Shown one piece after another: positions 1-6,328 of a stretch of DNA of 20,643 nt. The translations under genes were made by a program, and so were the position numbers. Positions within the stretch are counted from its first letter, which is position 1; each line of letters opens with the position of its first letter. The notes under the pieces were generated by a model. That model did no database searches and was not told the DNA's origin. It was given only the letters and a program-made list of their open reading frames with translations. Source of the stretch: AM-2324 sp042091035 (GTDB taxonomy: Bacteria; Bacteroidota; Bacteroidia; Chitinophagales; Saprospiraceae); NCBI GenBank assembly GCA_042091035.1, contig JBELIG010000037.1:1-20643 (forward strand). Direction: 5' to 3'.

Positions 1-3
1 ATT

Positions 4-33
4 AAAAAAGGAGCTTATTAAAGCTCCTTTTTT
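4..33. terminator. Rho-independent terminator, bidirectional in form
   Basis: A 13-bp perfect stem (AAAAAAGGAGCTT, loop ATTA, AAGCTCCTTTTTT) has an A-tract on one side and a T-tract on the other, so it can stop transcription in either direction. The stop codon of the minus-strand beta-barrel gene (32-34) lies at the edge of the stem. A convergent gene may lie just left of the window, but that cannot be seen. Confidence 0.85.
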
Positions 34-775
34 AATCTACGTATATGATTTCTCTCAAGAATCTTATGCCTACAGTGATTTCAAAGGCAAGGTTTTTTAT
101 ATTTCTATCGCGCAAAGTGATTTGTTGTCCGGAGTATGGATTAATAATGAATGGTGGATTACTGCCATATTGCTCGACGTATTGATTCGATAGTTCAGGA
201 AATACAGAGATATCAAGATGAATGCCTATATATTCCGATAGCTGTTTTTCAAAACCACCGCCTATCTGCAAACCATAATTGATTTTTCTAACATTGTCAT
301 CTATAGGATCAAATAGAAATACATTGTTTTGCTGCTCTCCAAGGTTAGTTGAAAGTGTGTAAGATCCAAAAACTCCTACGGAGTAATAAGGTGTCAAGCC
401 ATTCGATCTTTTTTCAAGTCTTGTTTTAGCTCCAACATTTAAAATAGCATTATGAAAGATGTATTTTCTTGTAAATGTACCTCCAAATAAACTCCCAGAT
501 CCATTGCTGTTGAATAGTTGAACATTTCTTTTTGCAGATCCTTTTTGACTATATGAAAGTCCAGCGTATAAGGAAGATCTAGAGTCTTTCCCATCTAATG
601 ATTCAGCAAAGATACCCGCGTTGTATGCAAAAAGAGCATCTTGATCAATATTGTTCCAAGTTTGGAAACCAACGGTACTTCCTGCTTTAATGCCAAAAAT
701 AGAATAGTCGGCATCTTGTGCATGAATACATGTAGTGACTAGGAGTAATATGATCGTGAAAAAGCTATTCCTCAT
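32..775 (-). CDS. Secreted outer-membrane beta-barrel protein (PorT/OMP_b-brl-like)
   Basis: This 247-residue protein starts with a clear Sec signal peptide (MRNSFFTIILLLVTTCIHAQ, cleavage probably before or after Q20). The mature part is rich in alternating polar and hydrophobic strands separated by glycines (YSVGVFGSYTL, YGLQIGGGFEKQL, LAFEITVGIRFL), and it ends in a strand close to the C-terminus. This is the pattern of the small 'outer membrane beta-barrel domain' proteins that are abundant in Bacteroidota. ATG at 773-775. The upstream minus-strand gene ends in its own terminator (793-821), so this gene probably has its own promoter. A weak TATTTTG at 787-793 (minus) is the only candidate and would leave almost no leader. 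The ligand or role is unknown; no enzyme motif is visible. The barrel call rests on composition and family resemblance, not on a specific motif. Confidence 0.75.
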   Translation of the reverse strand: MRNSFFTIILLLVTTCIHAQDADYSIFGIKAGSTVGFQTWNNIDQDALFAYNAGIFAESLDGKDSRSSLYAGLSYSQKGSAKRNVQLFNSNGSGSLFGGTFTRKYIFHNAILNVGAKTRLEKRSNGLTPYYSVGVFGSYTLSTNLGEQQNNVFLFDPIDDNVRKINYGLQIGGGFEKQLSEYIGIHLDISVFPELSNQYVEQYGSNPPFIINPYSGQQITLRDRNIKNLAFEITVGIRFLREIIYVD

Positions 776-792
776 CTTTTTTTTTACAAAAT

Positions 793-821
793 AAAAAAAA
801 GGGAAGACTTAAAGCCTTCCC
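793..821 (-). terminator. Rho-independent terminator of the glucosaminidase gene
   Basis: On the minus strand the hairpin GGGAAG-G-CTT / AAG-T-CTTCCC (one mismatch in the stem) is followed by eight T residues. It starts 8 nt after the stop codon of the minus-strand gene ending at 829. Confidence 0.85.
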
Positions 822-828
822 TCAAATG

Positions 829-2286
829 TTATTTTTTAACCTTCAGTTTCTGACCGATCTCAATGATATTGTCAGCAAGGTTATTCAGGGTTTTTAATTC
901 AGCGACTGTAAGCTTATGCATTCGGGAAATTCCATATAGGGTTTCTCCTTTTTGAACAACATGAAAATCATCTGAATTTAATTGGGGCAGTTCGTCTGCA
1001 ATTGTCTCATCATCCTCGTCCTCAGGTAAATCTTCGTTTACATCGGGCAAAGTGATCGGTTCTAATCCTGAAGATTCAGTATCTTCATTATCAGGCTCTT
1101 TATTAGAGATTGGGTCATCTTCAGGAAGTTCTTCCTGAGTTTCTTCTTTTATTTCTATCCTATCTAGCTCGTCTAGCTCATTAAGCTCAGCAAGTTCATT
1201 GTCTTCTTCGACTTCAACATTTCGTTCTGGCTCCCAAACAAAGTTTGGTTTGTCCGACTCCACTATTTCTGTCTTTGTATCTGTATTTCTGACCTTAGGG
1301 GCATCCTTCTGATCGGAAATTCGTCCTCGTAATTTTACCTTTTCACCAATCATAGGTTCTTCTCCTGTGGTCATAAGGTTTTTATCATATAGTTTATCTA
1401 ACTGAACACCATATAATTGAGAGATCATAAACATGGATTCCCCCTCTTTTACATAGTGCCATTTTCTACTGCCTCTATAATAGGTCCGTTTTTTCTGAAG
1501 ATATATTATAGTTCCTTTTTCAAGAACCGCTTCTTCCTCGTATCTAGATTCATTAAAATTCGTGATTCGCTTCGTATTTACTTTATACTTCTCGCTGATG
1601 GTAGCAATGCTTTCATCCTCTTTAGCATAGATCATTTTAACCTTGTTTTTCATGGTTAAAAAGGAAATAGATTCTAGCTCTTCAGGAATAGCTACTGGAC
1701 TGTCTGTATACTGCTCCTCCGTATAGTCAATTTCTATACTTGAGATTTTGTCGTATTTATTTAAGTCGTAACGCTCAATTAAGCTGATTAGTAGTTTTGG
1801 GTATTGTGGATTGGTAGCATATCCGGACTTCTTAAGGCCATGAGCCCAAGATTTGTAATCCGTTGTCTCAAGATCAAATAACCAACCATAGCGATAGTCC
1901 TTATTGGGATCTCGCAAAAAGTCTGAATGCGCTCTGAAGCTCTCTTCAGGGTTTTTGTATACTCTAAAACAAGAATGAATTAACTTTCCATTTTTGTCTT
2001 TGTCATCATCTTTTAGTGCCAGCGTTTTACCGTTCCAGGCAGATCCACATTTGATTCCAAAGTGGTTGTTACCCTCGGTTGCTAGGTAGGACTTTCCAGA
2101 ACCAGATTCGAGAAGTCCTTGCGCTAACTTGATGCTAGCAGGAACACCTGTGCGTTCCATCTCTTCTATGGCTATTTTCTTATAGCTATCTATATAGTTC
2201 AACTGGTCTTCAGACGAGTCAAAATTCGCGAATACTAGCGTACTGCAAAAAACTAATAATAAGCTAGTCAATGTCTTTTGGATCAT
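829..2286 (-). CDS. Secreted GH73-type N-acetylglucosaminidase with three LysM-like repeats
   Basis: Predicted peptidoglycan hydrolase of 485 residues. I place the start at the ATG at 2284-2286: the frame stays open to a TTG at 2311-2313, but the ATG puts a normal signal peptide (MIQKTLTSLLLVFCSTLVFA) at the very N-terminus. Residues about 31-176 match the FlgJ/GH73 glucosaminidase fold: AQGLLESGSGKSYLA with the likely catalytic Glu60, then NNHFGIKC, a conserved FRVY segment and SGYATNPQYP. Three LysM-like repeats follow, at about 217-263 (divergent), 276-319 (YVKEGESMFMISQLYGV) and 441-484 (HVVQKGETLYGISRMHKL). The last two are separated by a long, very acidic linker (about 345-440) rich in Glu, Asp and Pro. 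The architecture suggests cell-wall remodelling or daughter-cell separation in the periplasm. A terminator follows directly, and the next gene downstream appears separately transcribed. Confidence 0.9.
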   Translation of the reverse strand: MIQKTLTSLLLVFCSTLVFANFDSSEDQLNYIDSYKKIAIEEMERTGVPASIKLAQGLLESGSGKSYLATEGNNHFGIKCGSAWNGKTLALKDDDKDKNGKLIHSCFRVYKNPEESFRAHSDFLRDPNKDYRYGWLFDLETTDYKSWAHGLKKSGYATNPQYPKLLISLIERYDLNKYDKISSIEIDYTEEQYTDSPVAIPEELESISFLTMKNKVKMIYAKEDESIATISEKYKVNTKRITNFNESRYEEEAVLEKGTIIYLQKKRTYYRGSRKWHYVKEGESMFMISQLYGVQLDKLYDKNLMTTGEEPMIGEKVKLRGRISDQKDAPKVRNTDTKTEIVESDKPNFVWEPERNVEVEEDNELAELNELDELDRIEIKEETQEELPEDDPISNKEPDNEDTESSGLEPITLPDVNEDLPEDEDDETIADELPQLNSDDFHVVQKGETLYGISRMHKLTVAELKTLNNLADNIIEIGQKLKVKK

Positions 2287-2317
2287 GGAATAGATTGTTA
2301 ATCGGTTTATCAAATCG

Positions 2318-2342
2318 AACCTGAATATTAATTCATCAGGTT
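2318..2342 (-). promoter_or_regulatory. Possible leader hairpin of the glucosaminidase gene
   Basis: A 7-bp perfect inverted repeat (AACCTGA / TCAGGTT, 11-nt loop) lies about 32 nt upstream of the chosen ATG. It could be an mRNA leader stem or a dyad operator. No T-tract follows, so it is not a terminator. The evidence is the inverted repeat only. Confidence 0.25.
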
Positions 2343-2426
2343 TTGGGGATTGGGTTCTATCTCTAACGAAGATTGAGGCAAGTATCGTATTAATCTTTTA
2401 AAGTATTTGAATAATATCGATTAATG

Positions 2427-2475
2427 CAAACATAATACATGTGTACTTAATATTTTATATTAAGGCATATGTTTG
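2427..2475. promoter_or_regulatory. Opposed TATGTTTG promoter-like elements around a perfect palindrome
   Basis: TATGTTTG, matching the Bacteroidota -7 consensus TAnnTTTG, occurs on the minus strand at 2427-2434, pointing to the glucosaminidase gene. It occurs again on the plus strand at 2468-2475. Between them lies the inverted repeat CTTAATAT-TTT-ATATTAAG (2446-2464). No convincing -33 TTG is seen for either element. The minus-strand element would give a leader of roughly 130 nt. The plus-strand element has no gene in front of it. Confidence 0.4.
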
Positions 2476-2500
2476 TTTTCTATGTTGCAATAAGTATATG

Positions 2501-2535
2501 AAAAAGAGGACTTTAGTTCAACTAAAGCCCTCTTT
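2501..2535 (-). terminator. Rho-independent terminator of the S24 repressor gene
   Basis: AAAGAGG-A-CTTTAGT, loop TCA, ACTAAAG-C-CCTCTTT forms a 14-bp stem with one mismatch. On the minus strand it is followed by a short T-run (complement of 2501-2505). It lies just downstream of the minus-strand stop codon at 2558-2560. Confidence 0.75.
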
Positions 2536-2557
2536 CCGATAATATTGATAAGAAATA

Positions 2558-3283
2558 TTAAATGTCTGAAATTTTCTTGATCACCTTGAAAAGTTTGGTG
2601 TGTATGTTCACCTCCTCGGTGAATGGATCGTGTTCGAGGTGATTCGCAGATCGTAACTTTAATTTACTTACTCGACCGCTATCATACAGCTTTTCAACAT
2701 ACTTGACCCACACAGCACCATTGTGCTTAACCGCATATATTTCATTGTCAACTACCTGTTCAATACGTTCGACTGGTTTACAGACTACGATGTCACCATT
2801 CATAATGACAGGCTCCATACTGTTTCCATTTATTGGGAAAGAAACATATTGTGTGGAACGCACTAAGTCTGGTAGGCTGAACATGGTCGACTCCTCTTTA
2901 TAAAATGAACCTGCACCAACAGATGAACCTGCAAAGGCTTCTGTAGATGTAAAGAGTATATTGCCACTGATTTGTTCTGAACTGGAAGAGGCAGATGGCA
3001 AGTCCATACCAAATGGAGTCCCTGTACCTTCAAGCATGTATCCATCATTTACACCATATTCTCTACACAAAGCGCGTGCATGTGAGTAGGTGATCATCCT
3101 TGCATTGCTCTCGTCTAGATAACAACGGATAATGTGACCATTTGCTTTTGCTCCTGTTATACGCTTTGCAAAATCACTGATCCCTTTGCCGTTTCTATCA
3201 TTTTTAATGACTTCTCCTCGCTCCTCTAGGATGTTGAATACATTTATAAAACGCCTGTTTAACTGATTTCTGTCCTCGTTCAT
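2558..3283 (-). CDS. XRE-type HTH / S24 LexA-like repressor, probably self-cleaving
   Basis: This 241-residue regulator has two parts. Residues about 5-95 resemble the divergent XRE helix-turn-helix of Bacteroidota repressors (ISDFAKRITGAKANG, then YMLEGTGTPFG, the counterpart of the usual 'WLLTGEG'). Residues about 135-236 are a LexA/UmuD/CI-type S24 peptidase: GNSMEPVIMNGD contains the nucleophile Ser155, and VWVKYVEKL contains the general-base Lys194. The linker (101-134) has two Ala-Gly pairs, A118-G119 (FAGSS) and A124-G125 (GAGSF). Their spacing to the serine (37 and 31 residues) brackets that of LexA (Ala84-Gly85 to Ser119), so autocleavage is plausible. The gene diverges from the parA-like operon, and the shared gap holds a cluster of GTTTTAA sites. 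It may control itself and parA; the inducing signal is unknown. No phage or SOS gene is adjacent. ATG at 3281-3283. Confidence 0.88.
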   Translation of the reverse strand: MNEDRNQLNRRFINVFNILEERGEVIKNDRNGKGISDFAKRITGAKANGHIIRCYLDESNARMITYSHARALCREYGVNDGYMLEGTGTPFGMDLPSASSSSEQISGNILFTSTEAFAGSSVGAGSFYKEESTMFSLPDLVRSTQYVSFPINGNSMEPVIMNGDIVVCKPVERIEQVVDNEIYAVKHNGAVWVKYVEKLYDSGRVSKLKLRSANHLEHDPFTEEVNIHTKLFKVIKKISDI

Positions 3284-3324
3284 TTCGAAATATTTCTGGA
3301 ATAAATATTAGTTCAAGGCTTAAT

Positions 3325-3394
3325 TTAAAACTTTTTAGTGTGTTTTGCAACTAAACTTAAAACATTTCTAACTATTTGTTTTAAGTTGTTTTAA
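3325..3394. promoter_or_regulatory. Cluster of four GTTTTAA half-sites (candidate operator)
   Basis: The heptamer GTTTTAA occurs four times: at 3325-3331 and 3357-3363 on the minus strand, and at 3378-3384 and 3388-3394 on the plus strand. The middle two sit in a perfect 11-bp inverted repeat (AACTTAAAACA at 3354-3364, TGTTTTAAGTT at 3377-3387, 12-bp spacer). Start-to-start distances are 32, 21 and 10 bp, close to 3, 2 and 1 helical turns. The cluster lies between the divergent S24 repressor and parA-like genes, where an autoregulatory operator would be expected. Binding by the repressor is inference. Confidence 0.5.
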
Positions 3395-3443
3395 CTAGCT
3401 TGATATTTTATTTACACGCATATAGTTGACTTTCAGTTGATTA

Positions 3444-3451
3444 TATTTTTG
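3444..3451 (+). promoter_or_regulatory. Candidate -7 element for the parA-like operon
   Basis: TATTTTTG matches TAnnTTTG. A TTG at 3426-3428 could be the -33 element, although the 15-bp spacing is shorter than usual. A start site near 3458 would give a leader of about 110 nt. The region is T-rich, which weakens the call. Confidence 0.35.
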
Positions 3452-3567
3452 TTGTTAGTATATTATTTTTCTTTTTATTATTTTGTCGTCTGGCACAATT
3501 ATTTCAAATAAATATTGTTGGATATTATATCTGATGACGGATTCAAAAGCCTTAATAATAACAAAGC

Positions 3568-4341
3568 ATGTGTACTATAATTTCATTAATTAATCATAAG
3601 GGTGGAGTAGGGAAGACCACAAGTGCGGTCAATCTTGGCGCTGCCCTAGTTGAGTTGGATAAACGTGTATTGCTGATGGATCTTGATCCTCAGGCAAACT
3701 TGTCTCTGAGTGTTGGCGCTCCTCGGGTAAAATATAGTATTTATGAATCCTTAAAGGGGGAGTCTGAGCTATGTCCGGTAAACATTAAACCAAATTTTGA
3801 TGTAGTTACCTCAAGTATCAATTTGTCGAGTGTTGAAATGGAACTTGTCAATGAAGCGGGTCGAGAGTTTATTCTTCGAGAGCTAATTGAACCAATTGTT
3901 GATAATTATGATTTTATTATCATTGATTGTCCGCCATCCTTGGGTTTACTTACATTAAATGCTTTAACGAGTAGTCACTATGTTCTTATACCCTTGCAGG
4001 CTGAGTTTTTGGCTATACAGGGATTGACTCGGATTAAACAGGTTGTGGATAAGGTTCGTTTCCGATTAAATAAGCGATTGGAAATTTGTGGTGTTGCTGC
4101 GACGATGTATGATGCTAGGAAGGTCTTGAACAGAGATGTTGTTGAGACTATCCAAAAATATTTTGGGGACAAGGTATTCAACACTATGATTCGTGATAAT
4201 GTATCGCTTGCAGAAGCACCTGCTTCGAGAAAGGATATTTTTGAATATAATTCTAAGAGTCAGGGTGCAGCGGATTATCTCTCCTTAGCGAAAGAAGTTC
4301 TAGAGCGAGTAGTGAAACCTGTTGTTGTTGAAAACGCATAA
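3568..4341 (+). CDS. ParA/Soj-family partition ATPase
   Basis: This 257-residue ATPase of the ParA/MinD family has the family's normal length for a chromosomal type Ia/Ib protein without an N-terminal DNA-binding domain. The deviant Walker A motif KGGVGKTT is at residues 11-18 with the signature lysine (Lys11) and P-loop Lys16. The switch I-type segment LMDLDPQANLS is at 36-46, and the Walker B-type IIIDCPPSLGLLT at 117-129. Family members dimerise on ATP, bind DNA or membranes non-specifically and are released by a partner protein. Here the partner is probably the next gene, 17 nt downstream on the same strand. It is not followed by a canonical parB. ATG at 3568. The cargo (chromosome region, plasmid remnant, protein cluster) cannot be told from sequence. 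Confidence 0.9.
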   Translation: MCTIISLINHKGGVGKTTSAVNLGAALVELDKRVLLMDLDPQANLSLSVGAPRVKYSIYESLKGESELCPVNIKPNFDVVTSSINLSSVEMELVNEAGREFILRELIEPIVDNYDFIIIDCPPSLGLLTLNALTSSHYVLIPLQAEFLAIQGLTRIKQVVDKVRFRLNKRLEICGVAATMYDARKVLNRDVVETIQKYFGDKVFNTMIRDNVSLAEAPASRKDIFEYNSKSQGAADYLSLAKEVLERVVKPVVVENA

Positions 4342-4358
4342 TTGAAAAACTTTAGATT

Positions 4359-4811
4359 TTGGCAAAAAAGAAATTTACAGCAGGTTTAGAGATGTTATTT
4401 GGCGATCAGGATTTTGATCCGCAAAATGAACATGTTGAAGTATCAACACGGGTGATCAATGCCCCTGCTCAGGATGAGTCCTCCGGTACAGATAAGAAAA
4501 GAAGTGGAAAAAATTTCATCTCTAATATAGAATCCGTATTCACCGACACCTTTAGCGAGCAACTCAATAAGGGCCTTAAATCAGGTTTTCAAGCACCTTC
4601 AACCGATGGACTTGGATTGGATGCTTTAGTTCGGTCAACTATTGAAGATGCAGAACTTGAGGTGAGTTATGAAAAGCGAAAGCGGGTAACACTGCTCATC
4701 GAGCATGCTAATCTGGATCGATTGAAGGAGATTGCGAGTGAAGAACAGCGTTATTTCAAAGATCTTGTCAATACAATTTTTGCTGACTTTATATCCGAAT
4801 ATGAAAACTAA
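4359..4811 (+). CDS. Small ParA-partner candidate: ParB-like N-terminal motif plus C-terminal ribbon-helix-helix
   Basis: This 150-residue protein is co-transcribed with the ParA-like gene. The start is probably the TTG at 4359-4361, giving MAKKKFTAGLEMLFGD. That peptide resembles the conserved basic N-terminus of ParB proteins (KKRGLGRGLDALLGD type) that contacts ParA and stimulates its ATPase. The first ATG (4392) would delete it. Residues about 20-100 are polar and probably disordered, apart from a possible amphipathic stretch around 52-76. Residues about 108-148 look like a CopG/MetJ-type ribbon-helix-helix: strand KRVTLLIEH, helix LDRLKEIASEE, helix KDLVNTIFADFIS. RHH proteins dimerise and bind DNA through the strand. 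So the protein could bind a DNA site and ParA at opposite ends, like ParG or Omega proteins of plasmid partition. No ParB HTH or CTPase (ParB/Srx) domain is present. The function is inferred; I do not recognise a named family. Confidence 0.75.
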   Translation: MAKKKFTAGLEMLFGDQDFDPQNEHVEVSTRVINAPAQDESSGTDKKRSGKNFISNIESVFTDTFSEQLNKGLKSGFQAPSTDGLGLDALVRSTIEDAELEVSYEKRKRVTLLIEHANLDRLKEIASEEQRYFKDLVNTIFADFISEYEN

Positions 4812-4841
4812 AAAAAGCCCCTTGATAGGGGCTTTTTTTAG
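4808..4841. terminator. Shared bidirectional terminator with both stop codons in its stem
   Basis: A perfect 14-bp stem (CTAAAAAAAGCCCC / GGGGCTTTTTTTAG, loop TTGATA) serves two convergent genes. The plus-strand stop codon (4809-4811) and the minus-strand stop codon (4838-4840) both fall inside the stem, leaving only 26 bp between the two coding regions. Confidence 0.95.
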
Positions 4842-6325
4842 TTTAATTGTTCAGCAATCTTACGATCATTAGATAACCTTGGGACTTTGTTTTGTCCCCC
4901 GAGCTTACCTTGGCTTTTCATATACGTTCTGAAAGCATTTTTTTGAAGCTTTTTGATTTTTAATGGACTTAGAACATTCCCATCTATCAGGTCTCTGTAA
5001 TAAATATTTTGTCTGCACATTTCTTCATCTAAGCTTTTGGCAAATTCAGGCATGTCAGCAGGTTCATGCTCAAATTCTATCAGCCATTGGTGGTGAGCAG
5101 GAGCATCATTTCCCGGTTTGATATTTGGCGCAACGGTAAATTCTACTATTCTCGCTTGGTGTTTTTTTGATGCATAAAGCATGGCTTCCTCTACTTCTTT
5201 GCCTATCACATGCTCTCCAAATGCAGATATAAAATGTTTGATTCGCCCTGTAACACGTATTTTATAGGGAGCTGTCGAAATAAACTCAACAGTGTCACCT
5301 ATGTTGTAGCCCCAAAGTCCGGCATTGGTGTTTAGGATGATCGCATAGTTGATGCCCATTTTTACATCCTTCAAGCTGACCCTACTAGGATTGGATTTAT
5401 TGATTTCATCCAAGGGTATGAATTCAAAAAATATACCAGAGTTGACATTCAGTAACAAACCGTCATTTTCTACATTATCTTGAAAGCCTATGAATCCTTC
5501 AGAAGCTGGATAGGTCTCAACGCTTTGTAGTCTTTGTCCTACCAACTCCTCCAAGATTTGTCGATAGGGCTCAAAGTTTACTCCTCCGTAAGCAAAAACA
5601 GAATAATTCGGGAAGATGTCTTTGATGTGTTTTTTGCCACTCCTTTCGAGTAGGCGTTCATAGTACATTTGAACCCATGGAGGTATACCACTTATTAGCC
5701 TAAGGTCTTTGCCCATTGTCTCATCGACAATAGCTTCTAGCTTATCCTCCCATTCCTCTATACAATTTGTTTCAAAACTTGGTAGTTGGCTGCTGCGCAA
5801 CCAAGATGGAACCATGTGATTGACAATACCCGAAAGTCTTCCAGTATGAATGCCACCAGTTTTTGTTAAGGTTGGGCTTCCCGAAAGGAAAATCATATTT
5901 CCATCGAAAAAATCAAACTTATTTGCCTTTGCTGCAAAATTGAACATTGCGTTTCGTGCAGTCCCAAAGTGATTAGGAATACTTTCTTTGGTAAGCGGTA
6001 TGTATTTAACTCCTGATGTTGTTCCAGATGTCTTTGCAAAGTACTTAGGTCGACCTTTCCAGAGAACATTTTCTTCTCCAGCAATGATTCGATCTATATA
6101 AGGTCTAAGATTTTCATAATCATTGATAGCAATATGTTCTTTGAATGCTTCATATGAATTAACCTTATCTAATTTATGATCTTTACCAAAAGCCGTATTT
6201 TTAAGTACGCTTAAAAGATCGCTAAAGACTTTTTCCTGAGCTTTTAATGGTTGCGAGGACCATTTTTGAATACTTTTTGCTGCTCTCTTTGCAAAGGGTT
6301 TTACAAGTGATGGTTTTATTCCCAT
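4838..6325 (-). CDS. GH3-family acyl-adenylating protein
   Basis: This 495-residue protein spans the full GH3 superfamily fold (ANL-type adenylate-forming enzymes). Visible motifs are the ATP-binding loop AKTSGTTSGVKYIP (residues 97-110), YGGVNFEPY (246-254), the adenylate-contacting ETYPASEGFIGF (270-281), GYNIGDTVEF (339-348) and the hinge-like VTGRIKHFISAFGEHV (358-373). Plant GH3 enzymes activate an acyl acid such as indole-acetate or jasmonate with ATP and couple it to an amino acid. The substrates of bacterial homologues are largely unknown, so the reaction type is inferred from the family and the substrate is not assigned. The gene begins 3 nt after the SDR gene on the same strand, so the two are surely co-transcribed and may act on one compound. 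No signal peptide; cytoplasmic. ATG at 6323-6325. Confidence 0.9.
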   Translation of the reverse strand: MGIKPSLVKPFAKRAAKSIQKWSSQPLKAQEKVFSDLLSVLKNTAFGKDHKLDKVNSYEAFKEHIAINDYENLRPYIDRIIAGEENVLWKGRPKYFAKTSGTTSGVKYIPLTKESIPNHFGTARNAMFNFAAKANKFDFFDGNMIFLSGSPTLTKTGGIHTGRLSGIVNHMVPSWLRSSQLPSFETNCIEEWEDKLEAIVDETMGKDLRLISGIPPWVQMYYERLLERSGKKHIKDIFPNYSVFAYGGVNFEPYRQILEELVGQRLQSVETYPASEGFIGFQDNVENDGLLLNVNSGIFFEFIPLDEINKSNPSRVSLKDVKMGINYAIILNTNAGLWGYNIGDTVEFISTAPYKIRVTGRIKHFISAFGEHVIGKEVEEAMLYASKKHQARIVEFTVAPNIKPGNDAPAHHQWLIEFEHEPADMPEFAKSLDEEMCRQNIYYRDLIDGNVLSPLKIKKLQKNAFRTYMKSQGKLGGQNKVPRLSNDRKIAEQLN

Positions 6326-6328
6326 GGC

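Noticed and set aside
1417..1659. 80-codon plus-strand open frame
   Set aside because: It lies entirely antisense to the glucosaminidase coding region and lacks any family likeness.
2286..2313. Longer glucosaminidase starting at the TTG at 2311-2313
   Set aside because: It would put nine polar residues before a complete signal peptide; the ATG at 2284-2286 gives a standard secreted protein.
2558..4811. Prophage or integrated plasmid suggested by the repressor and parA
   Set aside because: No integrase, phage structural gene, replication gene, tRNA target or flanking direct repeat is visible, and base composition does not visibly change.
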